64,000 bases of DNA from assembly GCA_039707465.1 (NCBI GenBank), contig CM077645.1, forward strand, positions 58,033,850 to 58,097,849, given 5' to 3'. The notes below the pieces were generated by a model. It was not told where the DNA came from. It saw nothing but the letters and a program-made list of their open reading frames with translations, and ran no database searches. Source of the stretch: Rhabdophis nuchalis (Eukaryota; Chordata; Lepidosauria; Squamata; Natricidae). Both the position numbers and the translations under genes were made by a program. Shown one piece after another: positions 24,851 to 35,549 of this stretch. The number at the start of each line of letters is the position of its first letter. The first letter of the stretch is position 1.

Positions 24851-26326
24851 GCTAGTTAATACTAGTTAGGGCATCTAGTATTATTGCCATTTCCTTTGTG
24901 TTCAGTTAGCCCAGTCCTTCCAATACTCAATAGGTTAAAAATAATGCAGAAAATGAAAGCCCAAGATAGGAAAATCCAAGCAATCGGTCAAGTTGCACAG
25001 GCGCCATTAATATGATTCACTGGATCTCTGAGTACTTATTCATTTATTCTTGATGGGGACCACTGATATTGACCAAGCCTTCTAATATTTCTCTAAACAA
25101 AGATTTTAAGATTACTTAAAATGTATTGAAATTAACAGTCCAATCACTTGTTGTTCTTTCCTGTCATGCCATTTTAATTTTTCAAACAAAACAAAACAAA
25201 TAACTATTACAACATCATTAATGTGTTTAGGCAAAGCTACTTCTAGTCAATGTGCTCTAACATGATTCTCTTTTCTTACACAAGTATTTTGTGAAATGAC
25301 AAGTACTTGATATCCACAAATTGAAAAGATATTAGCTATTTGGATAATTTCTTCAAAATCTTTAATTAATCCATCAAGATATTTGAAAAAAATAAGCACT
25401 ATAATTCTATATCAGACAACATACCAGGGATAACCAATTGTGTTCAGCAGCAGCCACTGGATACCCCCCACCCTCTTATTTAAGATTTCCAAGGGGAACA
25501 TGTCCAGTGACATTGAATAGGGAGAGTCAAGCAATCTACTAACCAAGTGAAATATAATAAAGGTATTTTTTTCTTCTAATTTTGTTTTATTTTCTTTTTC
25601 CAGAGAATCAAGGTGGTGCACAATTGTAAAATAGGGTATAAAATATGAAATAAACTTATAAAAATATAACAATAAAATTATATCAGCATCATTAAAATTA
25701 TCAGATACATATATCTACCAATATCCACACATGCACACATGATAAAGGTAAAACCAAACGTTATGTATTGATATTCTTTTTAAGAGTAAAACAAGTGAAT
25801 ATCTACTAGATCCAGAGGGAAATTTTCACACTATTCCTACAGTTTAGACATTAATGGCTGTGTGTTGCATTATTTTGAAAGCACAAAAGTTCATACATGA
25901 TATCATTTGTGTTTTTAAAAATCATATATTTCATTTGTTCATCCTGACTTATAGTTCTTCATATAAAATTTTTTTTGCCTTCAATTGGTCTATACGATAA
26001 TTTATACTTCTTCCCCTTTATCTGCCTATAATGAAATGTAGGTACAATTCAAGGGTACTATTTTTCCACTTAAACTTAGGTGAAATAGATCAAGCCAACT
26101 GAGTGACTTCAGATAGTACTTTGACAGGCTCGTAGCCATCTCTTGCTTATTTCTCAGTGATAGTGAGACGTTGATTTTGAACCTGACAGCTCATTATCAG
26201 CTGAAATCTAATAATGTTCATCTGGAATTTGTCTAATCATTTTTATAGATGAAGAACATATGTACTTATCACAGCCACTGCCATAACATGGCAAATTGTA
26301 CAAGGCTGCAAAGTAGAGGAACTGAT

Positions 26327-26350
26327 TCCCCCCCCCCTCCCCCCCCCCCA
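26327..26350. repeat. Poly-C tract
   Basis: Run of C interrupted by a single T. It may form quadruplex or i-motif structures and is prone to sequencing error. Confidence 0.9.
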
Positions 26351-26940
26351 TGCAAGCAAATGAAAGTAGCAAGGGCTAATTTTATGGTCATTATCAATAG
26401 AACTTGGGCAGACTGAAAGTATTTGATAGAATAATTGAAAAAAATCCACTTCCACGGGATATCTATGGAACATGGTTTTATGAAAACTAATGTATAAATT
26501 CCCAATGGTGTTTCTCAGTGACATTAATGGTGAATTTCCATGTTTTCAGTTTTGATGCTGTTGAAAAGATGGACCGCTCACAGAGTAAAGAACAACATAA
26601 AAACAAGGACATGCAATAATCAAACCTAAACAAATTGCAGAATAACTGCAAAATAATTATAAGGTAATTACCATATAATTACAAGATGGTAATCCAGACA
26701 ATTACCATCTAAAGATATAAAACATTACAAATAGAAGAATCTCAACCCAGACCTGGAGAGGTTTTCAAGGTCTTACAGAATACCATCAGAGGGAGCCTTA
26801 TGGAGCTCAGGGAAGCCTTCATTCCACAATCTTGTAAAACACAAGACTGTAAACACAATCTTGTAAAACATAGGGCTGATTTTTGTAATGATCATACACA
26901 GAAAGAGTGTTGGTTCTTACCTTGCCTCTTCTAATAAGGG

Positions 26941-27057
26941 GGGAAATAGCATCCATGTATGGGTTGACACTGTCCACTCTCTGATTGGACTGACTCTGAT
27001 TACTAATTAATTAACGTGGCTTATAACCCCCATATGGAGTTGCTCCACCCAGTTTTC
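26941..27057. repeat. DIRS inverted terminal repeat, left arm
   Basis: Pairs with 28943-29057 in reverse complement over about 115 bp, including 'gtatgggttgacactgtcca' and 'tggagttgctccaccc', with a few mismatches. Confidence 0.9.
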
Positions 27058-27109
27058 AATGCAGGAAATAAATACAGACTTGCCGGTGTTATCCAACAAT
27101 TTTAGTAAA

Positions 27110-27163
27110 ATATCATAAGGTCATGTAACAATGCAGCATGAATATAAACAACCAACAGGGCTG
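27110..27163. repeat. 54-bp segment inverted relative to 27720-27738 plus 28215-28254
   Basis: The uninterrupted segment is the exact reverse complement of the two pieces flanking the L2 insertion. It therefore shows the insertion site before L2 arrived. Both copies read as the same short coding stretch, MQHEYKQPTGL, in opposite orientations. Confidence 0.85.
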
Positions 27164-27206
27164 CTAGGACTGAACGAGACAGAGGATGGACCGAATGCTA
27201 ACTCCT

Positions 27207-27282
27207 CCCTTATTAGAAGAGGCATGTCAGGTAAGAACCAACATTCTTTCTCAATAAAGGTGGAGATAGCATCCATGTTTGG
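27207..27282. repeat. DIRS internal complementary region
   Basis: The first half ('cccttattagaagaggc', 'ggtaagaaccaac') is the complement of the outer left end at 26909-26941. The second half ('tctcaataaaggtggagata') is the complement of the outer right end at about 29045-29075. Joining both ends in this way is the known DIRS arrangement used to complete circular DNA. Confidence 0.8.
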
Positions 27283-27325
27283 GACATACCCAAGCCTAAA
27301 ACTGTCCCACAGGGTGGGAGCGAGG

Positions 27326-27718
27326 TCAGTCTAACATCTGAGCCCCTGACCTGACTGCCTGCAACACCCAGCAGCTGAATGCCGCATCCGCTGAAGCGAA
27401 CTTATCTAGCTTGTAGTTCCTAATGAAATGAGAGGGAAACGCCCATGCCACCACCCTGCAGATATCATCCAGGGAAGCCTGTGTGGCCCAAGCCTTAGTA
27501 GTGGCCACACTTCTCGTGGAGTGAGCGGTTATGCTGCTTGGAAACTCCTCCTCATGGGATTCATATGCCGTCTCAATACGTTCGTCTGACTCACCGGCTG
27601 ATGCAGGCCACCCACACCTTTCTGCCTGACGAGTTGGGCTGAAAAGAAACAAAAAGTGCCTCTGTGTGACGCATCCTAGATGTGCGATCTATGTAAATTT
27701 CTAGTGCCCGTCTCACAT
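27326..27718 (-). pseudogene. DIRS tyrosine recombinase, C-terminal remnant
   Basis: Minus-strand translation across one frameshift (about 27620) gives GLDVRRALEIYIDRTS, RHTEALFVSF, then ITAHSTRSVATTKAWATQ, LDDICRVVAWAFPSHFIRNY and KLDKF. These match the end of the DIRS/Ngaro recombinase. HSTR supplies the conserved H-x-x-R and the tyrosine of RNYKLD is the likely nucleophile. The N-terminal part with the first catalytic arginine is not evident. The enzyme would integrate the circular DNA copy of the element. The frame is broken and its 5' side is separated by the L2 insertion, so it is not functional. Confidence 0.72.
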
Positions 27719-27738
27719 CCAGCCCTGTTGGTTGTTTA

Positions 27739-28214
27739 GTTTAGTTAGTTTAGTTTAGTTTTATTCAATTTATATATCACCCTTCTCCCTTCCGGGACTC
27801 AGGGCGGTGCACAGCCATAATAAAATGGGTAATACAAAAGCTAAAATAGTATGTGAAAATGAATTAAATGTAATTGGCCTGCATTTAAAAACCCTGTACT
27901 AAAATCACTTTAAAACTATGAGAGGCCGGCAGCACAAAATAAGTGTGTCTTCAGGGCCCGACGGAAGAGATGTAGGTCCGTGATCGTCCGTAGTTCAGGG
28001 GGTAGGTCATTCCAGAGGGTAGGAGCTGCCACAGAGAAGGCTCTCCCCCTGGGGGTCGCCAGCCGACATTGTCTGGGCGACGGCACCCTGAGGAGGCCCT
28101 CTCTGTGGGAGCAAACTGGTAGGTGGGAGGTATTTGGCAGCAGGAGGCGATCTTGCAAGTAACCAGGTCCCTTGCCATGGAGCGCTTTAAAGGTGGTCAC
28201 TAATACCTTGAAGC
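27739..28214 (-). mobile_element. L2 LINE 3' fragment, copy 2
   Basis: Encodes the last about 95 residues of the L2 ORF (FKVLVTTFKALHGKGPGYL, then TPRGRAFSVAAPTLWNDLPP), then the L2 3' UTR and a tail built of 'gttta/tttag' repeats. It sits inside the DIRS remnant. A 5-bp 'gttta' occurs on both sides (27734-27738 and 28215-28219). The uninterrupted site is preserved at 27110-27163. Confidence 0.88.
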
Positions 28215-28942
28215 GTTTATATTCATGCTGCATTGTTACATGACCTTATGATATGCTCCTCCAACTGGTCTGCCTCCAATGTGCCCCTAGCTGCTCCTGC
28301 CAACACCTCAGGATATGTGTTGACTGTCATAACCATTGGAAAGGGGAAAAGGCACATTCAAAATGGTGGCCGCAATGCAGCTGGGGCCCGCCCCTTTGTT
28401 AAAATGGCATTCACACCTTTAATTCTCCCTCTGGGGTCTGGGTGGTGCCAAAAAATGGGTGCTTAGGTGAGCCGCGTCTTTCATAGGCATTGCGGACAGC
28501 TGTTACTCTCTCCCAAGTGAGCCTTCAGGTGCAATGCAGCCTTCCCTCCGGAGTGAGGGTCAGCCTGCATGCGCTCCTCAGCCAATCGGGCCGGAACCTG
28601 AAATTGAGGGCGATCCTCCCTCGGCACATCGCGGCTGGGATCAAAGGCCTCACAGTGATGCTGCAATTCTGGCTATCACAGAAACCTCATGCCACGTTAT
28701 CTCTTGCCCGATCTCGGTGCCTGCTCTCTGCCCAAGAGGATAACAATTCCAGGCAGGAGGTATGCAAGGCACTGGCAGGCCTGTGGACTGGAGCCCGTGG
28801 CTGGTATAGATATATTCCTTGGAGGGTAACTACGATCTACTCATGCTTGTAAATAGAGGATTCTTTGAATTGTATAGTCAATAGTTCAAAAAGGTTCAAG
28901 ATCAAGTTGGATAACTGGACTGTCCCAGAGTGGACAGAGTTG

Positions 28943-29057
28943 GAAACTGGGTGGAGCAACTCCATAAGGGGGTTATAAGCCACTTTAATTAATTAGTAAT
29001 CAGACTCAGTCCAATCAGAGTGTGGACAGTGTCAACCCATACGTAGATGTTATCTCC
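28943..29057. repeat. DIRS inverted terminal repeat, right arm
   Basis: Reverse complement of 26941-27057. Confidence 0.9.
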
Positions 29058-29075
29058 ACCTTTATTGAGAAATAT

Positions 29076-29662
29076 ATGTTTCTTTTGTTATTAGTAAAAA
29101 TATTCAAAATTAATATGTTTACTTTGACATTTTTATGTTTCTTTTAGCAATTTTGTCCCCTCCCATTCCCTTTAATCTCTCTTTTCACCGTTGAACTCTG
29201 CCATATTTATAAAATATATGAGCCATTTTCTGAAACGTATGAAGAAACTGAGTATTTCTTCCATTTTTGTCCTAGAAAAATTGTTCATAAACCTTATTTG
29301 GGGAGAAAGGGATAGAAATAAATTTGATACTTGGAGACAGCCAATTTGAAAAGTGCCTGCTATATGACATATATGTATTATTCTTAAAGTAAAGCCAATT
29401 TGTTCATGCTCAGGATATTTTGCCCTGCTTTATGACAGAAAGCTAAAATTATTTTTGGGGATACTTTAAGAATGTGGTGTCTCAAAAATCTAATAGAATT
29501 GATTTAAGCCTTCTAGAATAAACATTTAGTTAACCACCAGGATTTGTATCTATAAATATTCAAATATTTTGGATGATACTGATGATCTGTTCTACATTCT
29601 TTAAATATGTTGAATTAAATATTATGATACATTAGCTTACATTATTTTATTAAATGATCTGA
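29076..29662. other. Non-coding sequence
   Basis: AT-rich with no coding or repeat signal that I can identify. Confidence 0.55.
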
Positions 29663-30288
29663 AAACATGCAGAACTAAATGCCAAAAAAGCCAACACAGT
29701 TCTAGGCTGCATAAACAGAGGGATAGAATCTAGATCACGTGAAGTGTTAATGCCACTGTATAGTGCCTTGGTAAGGCCACACTTGGAATACTGCATACAG
29801 TTTTGGTCGCCACGATGTAGAAAAGACGTGGAGACTCTGGAAAGAGTGCAGAGAAGAGCAACCAAGATTAGGGAACTGGAGACTAAAACATATGAAGAAC
29901 GGTTGCAGGAGCTGGGTATGTCTAGTTTGATGAAGAGAAGGACCAGGGGAGACATGATAGCAGTGTTCCGATATCTCAGAGTGTGCCACAAAGAAGAGGG
30001 AACCAAACTATTCTCCAAGGCACCTGGGGGCAGGACAAGTAGCAATGGGTGGAAACTAATCAAGGAGAGAAGCAACTTAGAACTAAGGAGAAATTTCCTG
30101 ACAGTTAGAATAATTAACCTCTGGAACAGCTTGCCTCCAGAAGTTGTGAATGCCCCAACCCTGGAAGTCTTTAAAAAGATGTTAGATAGCCATTTGTCTG
30201 AAATGGTATAAGGTTCCTGCCCACGCAGGGGGTTGGACTAGAAGACCTACAAGGTCCCTTCCAACTCTGCTATTGTATTGTATTGTAA
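29663..30288 (+). mobile_element. CR1 LINE, 5'-truncated, copy 1
   Basis: The last part of the CR1 ORF is followed by the diagnostic CR1 3' end 'ggttggactagaagacctac', 'aaggtcccttccaactctgc' and the octamer-type tail 'tattgtattgtattgta'. Homology starts near 29663 (NAKKANTVLGCINRGI-like, frame open before the first methionine). Confidence 0.95.
29744..30211 (+). CDS. CR1 reverse transcriptase C-terminal fragment
   Basis: 155 residues of the CR1 ORF2 C-terminus. It opens with SALVRPHLEYCIQFWSPRCR, continues with LERVQRRATK, TYEERLQELGMSSLMKRRTR and GDMIAVFRYLR, and ends with LWNSLPPEVVNAPTLEVFKK. It covers the thumb/C-terminal region after the catalytic core, so no catalytic aspartates are present. 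Relative to the copy at 60705 it has lost one codon in 'RRATKMIRGLE'. The frame is open to the natural stop, but 5' truncation makes it inactive. Confidence 0.88.
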   Translation: MLMPLYSALVRPHLEYCIQFWSPRCRKDVETLERVQRRATKIRELETKTYEERLQELGMSSLMKRRTRGDMIAVFRYLRVCHKEEGTKLFSKAPGGRTSSNGWKLIKERSNLELRRNFLTVRIINLWNSLPPEVVNAPTLEVFKKMLDSHLSEMV

Positions 30289-31404
30289 ATGCCTACATTA
30301 CCTACAAATGCATATGAATTATTTCCCATTTTGTCAGAAAAAGATGCCAGGTGCAAAACTGTTCCCTAACCAATCTGTGGCTTAAGGAAATAGCATCTAA
30401 GAAGAAAGACAGTCTGGGATAACCATCACCTGGGGTAAAACAAATATCTACTGCTAACTAATTTTCACTACTGCTTTCTTATCATTCTAATTCACCTGCC
30501 TACTGGCCTGTTCGTTGGCCTAATTGCCAGTCATTTGACATTCTCTCATCCACCTGTTGAATCTACCCTCCATAGACAACATAATGCAGGTATGTCACTT
30601 ACAACGAAATTCAGGCAGGAATGGATAATCTATGGCCACCTAGAGACGGCATTTAATAAGACGGCATTTAATTCCAAAAGGAAGAGTGATGAAGTGAAGT
30701 GGCTGAAATCAGGATTTTCTTGCTCTTTTTATTTTTCTGGGAAGAATTTTTGAGTTTTTATTTCATAAATCCTCATAGTTTATGGGGTTTTTCCTGCAAA
30801 GTGCTTGAAATTGTAATTGGGTGTGTTTCCCTTCCCAAAATCATAAGAAACCCTGTTCTCAAATCATTAAAGATACATGTTAAAGAAACCTGTATCTTCT
30901 GTGTTAAAAGATAGGCATTTAATATGATATACATTAGAGAAAGATGTGTAGTACCTATGTTGCAAAGACATATTGAGCAAAGCATAAACCAACTTCCATG
31001 TTTACTCTAGGGCTTCTTAAATTAATGAGGAATTGACCAGGTAAGAGTCTCTGGAATGATGAGTTGCCTTGATTTCCAGAGCTTTTTGCCTATTCCAATT
31101 TGAATGTGACACAAGAGGAAAATAATTAAATACATGAATGGATACTAACTGCATTAATTTAATTAGATGTAGGAGTTAAAGAAATTAAAACAGGTTTAAT
31201 TCTTTTTCTTGTCCACCTTTTACTTTTCAGACTTACACATCTAATGTACTCTTCAATATATAAATTGAGCATTTGGTTATTTTAGGGAGCAATTAGAGGA
31301 GGTAAATGAATCTGCTGTCTTTCCTGATATGCTGGCTGTAAACTGACACTTTATTCTGTCCAATAATAGATTTGGTCCTAGCAGAGCATAAAAGTAGTAC
31401 TAAC
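30289..31404. other. Intron sequence downstream of the SORCS exon
   Basis: No other gene or element is seen. In the orientation of the minus-strand gene this is the start of the intron after the exon at 31405-31563. Confidence 0.6.
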
Positions 31405-31563
31405 CTTCTGATCCTGACTGTATGCCAAAATCCAGTCTTCCTGCTTGGGATGAAATAGCATGCTATGGATATAGAAGTTCAACCGGTATTTTTGATAGGT
31501 GGCTCCTTCATCAGAACTGATCAGCAGGCTGCTTTCAATCTCAGGATCCGTAAGCAACATAAT
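31405..31563 (-). CDS. SORCS1: SORCS1-like VPS10-domain receptor, single internal exon
   Basis: A 159-bp exon (53 codons, phase 0 at both ends) encodes part of the VPS10 beta-propeller of a sortilin-related receptor, a type I membrane protein of neurons that sorts cargo between Golgi, endosomes and surface. It begins IMLLTDPEIE, continues SSDEGATYQKYRLNFYI (the Asp-box-like SSDEGATY of propeller blades) and ends LFHPKQEDWILAYSQDQK. On the minus strand it is preceded by 'ttttatctgtacag' (polypyrimidine-AG acceptor) and followed by 'gttagt' (donor). SORCS1 is preferred over SORCS3 for LNFYI and WILAYSQDQK, from memory. SORCS3 or SORCS2 remain possible. The next exon, expected to start LYSS, is not found, in keeping with the very large introns of these genes. 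Confidence 0.85.
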
Positions 31564-31729
31564 CTGTACAGATAAAACAAAACGAGAACTGGAATTTGAA
31601 ACAAGAGAAAGGTAAAACAAACATTTTGAAATGTGTAGAAAAATCACTGTTGTGAGAGATTATTTAAATGGGTTCTATATAGCTGTACACAGCCATCCAA
31701 ATGTAGACAAAGCAAAGATGGTCTTCTAA
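31564..31729. other. Intron sequence upstream of the exon
   Basis: Branch/polypyrimidine region next to the acceptor. No other feature. Confidence 0.5.
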
Positions 31730-31985
31730 ATGGAAATGGATACAACATGGATGTCCAACCTGACCCCACTGTGGGCTCTATCAGGATTTTGTTTGCCCTT
31801 GGGGCACCAAGGTGGGTATGGCCTGGACATCAAAGCTTACTGGGTGGATGGGGTCAAGGATGGTCAGGGCTGGGGTGGCACAGGCCTCTATGTCTCCAGG
31901 AAGACTCCACAGAACAACTCTGGGCTTATCACGAGCTGGATTCGGCCAGGAATCCAGGATAGGATTGTCCAGGATAGAGAAACAA
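31730..31985 (+). other. Unrecognised GC-richer coding-like segment
   Basis: About 250 bp of markedly GC-richer sequence in an AT-rich intron, open in all three plus-strand frames over most of its length. The frame from 31730 reads SGFCLPLGHQGGYGLDIKAY and SWIRPGIQDR. I cannot match it to a family. It may be a fragment of a processed pseudogene or a GC-rich dispersed repeat. No splice sites or promoter are evident. Confidence 0.3.
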
Positions 31986-34900
31986 CTTTCTACTTAACTA
32001 ATCCAAGTATTTCTGTAACAGTCTACACAAAGACACATAACTGTATACCTTTTATTTTTGATTGTGTACGATACTATATATTTTAAATGTACATTATAAG
32101 TTATACTGAAGTGCCCCATTTCTTTTTTGTTGAAAGCTGTGGAAGCACGGATTTCCCTGACAAAAGCCCAAAGTCATTGATAGAGTGATGGTAAACAGAG
32201 GCAGCAACTGAGGACAAGAAAGGCCAAAGGAGGCAAAAAAGTGAGAAACACTCTCTCTTCCTCTGGCATTTCCTTTGATCATTATCACATTAAACGCAAG
32301 ACAAAAGAAGGAAAAGACTAGAGAATGCCATTCAAATCATAGCATATTCTCCAAAATTCACAGACAAGATAAAAGCCTGAAGATATCTTCAAGTACCAAA
32401 AAGTATAAAAGCCTTTTCTATCCAATTCAGCACATGAGTTTCCACTGTGATATTAAGGCAAGCCCTACATATATTATCAGTTATTCCTTTTGCTTTAATT
32501 TAAAGATGCAATTTAATTTAAATTTTATCACATTCTACCACTGCCCCATATATTGGTCCATGTACTATCATTCTTTCCACAGGAACCTTTCTTTTGCACC
32601 ATAAGATAAAGAAAAAAATACATTACCTCTGGAAAGTTATAAAGATTTGAACGTTTTCCTTAAAGAAATAAATCAGAATCTCTCATAGATCTATCCCAGG
32701 TAATAAGTACTGTACCCAGAACTCTTGAAATAAAGGGATTCACATAAAAGCTTCTACTTTCACTGTAGTAATCAGATATTACATTTTCTTATCACTCTGT
32801 AGCCATTTATTATGACTATCCTTCAACTCTTGAATGTTCATACTAAAGCAGGCCAGATAATCAAAGTTTGTCATAATAGTCTCTGGATCTTGACTTTTGT
32901 GTCCAGTAGATGCTAGTTCCTTGGTCTTTCCTCTATGCTTCTATCATTTTTTCGCCTGTTATTTCAATATATCACTTTATATGAGATCCCAGAATCTGGA
33001 TAAATAAATGCTAAAATTGGATTCTTTACTATAGGAGCAATACACATGGAAGACATGGAATATTATCCAAAGAACAGAAAAAGTATTTCTCAATTTCTCA
33101 ATGACAAGGAAACAACTGCTGATTAAAATGAAGAACAGATTGTATTTTTAATGATAAAAACTGTTATGGCACCAAAATCAAGTGACAGCCACTGAGTTCT
33201 ACACTCAGATAGTAGTATTTTAATTTTTTATGATAGGCAATTACTACAAGAAGTAAGAAAGTTGAATATATTGAGGGGGGGCTATTTTACAAAAAAAAAC
33301 CAAAAAACCCTTGACTACAATCCACAATCAGCTTCATAAAAGGCACACAGCCATTGGCATTACACTAAGTAGATATATTTCAGCATAACATGTTGAATGC
33401 CATATCAACAGTGCCAGGATTCTATCCCTTCCCGCCCAATCCCATGGATTGACAGATGGTTAGCTTCATTATTCAAAATAGCATTAAAATGAATGTGTAA
33501 TAGGTACCCCTTAATTTCATTTAATATTGTGATTAGCATATTAATTTATTTTATTCTCTGTGCACTGGGCATACACATATATGGACGTGCATGCATTGCA
33601 GACATGCTTATTAAATGGAATGAATTTTCTGAATTTGATGCTCTGTTGGATAGAAATAATATAGCAGAGAATAATGCATAATATTCTAAGTAGCATGTAG
33701 TTGGAACTGAAACTCTCTGCAGCAGTTGTGATGTGAATTCAGATGTACCAATACTTAGATAAGTTCCAATGAAATGCAACATCGACTTTAGTATGATTAT
33801 TTTAAATAAGCACAAATTTGAGAAACAAAACGTAGAAGTCTTTATGAGTTGGATTCAGGCATGTTATTACAGATATATAGTAGATCAGAAACTCATGGCA
33901 TTTTTATGATTAACATTATTATGGCATACATTTTTACTGACTCCTAGCAACCGCAGATATATAAAAAAGGGAGATTATAAGTACTGTTGTAAAGGAAGGG
34001 AAATAAATGTGGACAATGAGAATAAAGGCAAATAAAAGGGAAAATAAATGGATAGCTAAAGTTATTATTAATTTGATCCCCATACAGTCATATTTAGAGT
34101 AGATTAGAGGTGGGTGATTCTCCAGCAAGGACTGCAAAACAGATCTAGGAATATACAACATGAATATTGATAGAGAGACAGAAACAAGGAGGCCATGAGT
34201 TCTAGTCAGTCTTAGCATGGATCTTGGGCCAATCCCTCACTCTCTGAGTCCTATAAGGAAGGCAATATCAAACCATCTAAATATTTCCATGAAAATTTCA
34301 AGGATTTATGCAGACAGTCACCAGGAGTTAAGAAGGAGAAGGAAGAGGAAGGGAAAGAAGTGAACATACTGTATGATGTCCCTCAAACTTTGTCTTTATG
34401 TTTTCATATAATGCAGTTTAATAATATAGAGAAGCTGTCAATCAGATTCCTAACCTTAGTTGCACTGAATGACATGTCACATTACCTAACAGGAAGGACA
34501 CTTACATCAACTCAGTCAGTTTTGACAAATTTTTGTCAGGATGCTATAAGCACATTCACAGCCTATCCTATCCATGGGCATTATGGTATTTGTTGCAAGC
34601 TAGAATTTTTAATATAGAGATTATACTGCAGGGCAGCATAGTTTTTCTTACATCCAAATAGGACATATGTGCAGTGCAGTGATACACAATCAATGCATTT
34701 TAATAGTTCTATAATAAATTTTATTGAGCTAAATCATGAGTGGCCTGGGCTACTTGTGTTACTGACTTTCTGTCATAAAATGAAATTCCATGTGCATGAA
34801 GATCATATAAACAAGCAGAAACAAAGACATGTAAATATTTTATTATAATATTACAAGTTATTGACTATCTGCCTATAATTTATAGACAATCATATTTATT

Positions 34901-35534
34901 GCATCAGTGCCAATGCAGCAATTTTGGTATACACATTGACACAGCAATCAGTACAAATATTTCCCAAAAATAGTTTATAGCCAACATAAGTGAAGCCATA
35001 ATTAACTAGATTTGTTTTGCAAATGTACAGTTCTTGAACTAGTATAATTAAGGGAAGGGTCTTCTATAAACTTCTGTCAATTGTGATAATCCTGTATCTA
35101 TTGATCTGAAAGTGATAGCCAGAATATCTACTACTAATACTTGCTCAGAAACTTAAATATAAGACATAATGAAAGCCTACGATGATGGCAGTCACCCATG
35201 GCTATTCTCATGCCATTGGTCAACATGACTCTTGCAAAATAATGACAGAAAATCACCTGACTTAATTGACAGAAAATCATCTGAATACTTTTTTTGTAAA
35301 TCCTATCACACTCTGAAATTATGACTGTTCTATTTATTGGAATGCTGCCACTTAGAAGGCAGCATATGCACATAAGCTATGTGGAACTATGGTGTTACAC
35401 ATAACAATCTTTTGTTTCTCCTATAGTTTAAGACTAGAAAAAAGTACCCTGCATATTTCTCCCATTATTAATGGCACTTAAAAAAAAAAACCTGCCTCGC
35501 CTCAGCCCCATCTTACTTTCTCACTCATTCTAGG
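31986..35534. other. Non-coding AT-rich intronic sequence
   Basis: No further exon or recognisable element was found on either strand in this interval. Confidence 0.55.
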
Positions 35535-35549
35535 GACAAGTGGTTTATT
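35535..35549. repeat. Target-site duplication of L1-like element E1, 3' side
   Basis: gacaagtggtttatt, repeated exactly at 37595-37609. Confidence 0.93.

Larger units (their letters stand above)
20201..26908. other. Long non-coding intronic stretch
   Basis: 6.7 kb with no gene. It holds a 29-bp tandem duplication (24034-24091), a Penelope-like fragment (24706-24850), a poly-C tract (26327-26350) and a small tandem duplication of 'cacaatcttgtaaaaca' near 26825-26870. The rest is unremarkable AT-rich DNA. Confidence 0.55.
26909..29075 (-). mobile_element. DIRS-type tyrosine-recombinase retroelement remnant
   Basis: Three hallmarks of DIRS elements occur together. Inverted terminal repeats of about 115 bp lie at 26941-27057 and 28943-29057. 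An internal complementary region at 27207-27282 contains the complement of both outer ends joined together. A minus-strand ORF upstream of it resembles the C-terminus of a tyrosine recombinase. The reverse transcriptase and RNase H are missing, and only a short gag-side remnant may remain at about 28256-28880. An L2 element is inserted at 27739-28214. DIRS elements integrate through the recombinase and leave no target duplication, and none is seen. Confidence 0.75.

Noticed and set aside
26243..26524. Minus-strand frames with a glycine run
   Set aside because: Caused by the poly-C tract. No supporting motif.
28233..28880. Intact DIRS gag gene
   Set aside because: Short open frames exist on both strands, but I could not identify a gag domain. 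Only a possible remnant is noted in the DIRS entry.
29650..30075. 141-codon minus-strand frame
   Set aside because: Antisense of the CR1 ORF; the same shadow occurs at 60841.
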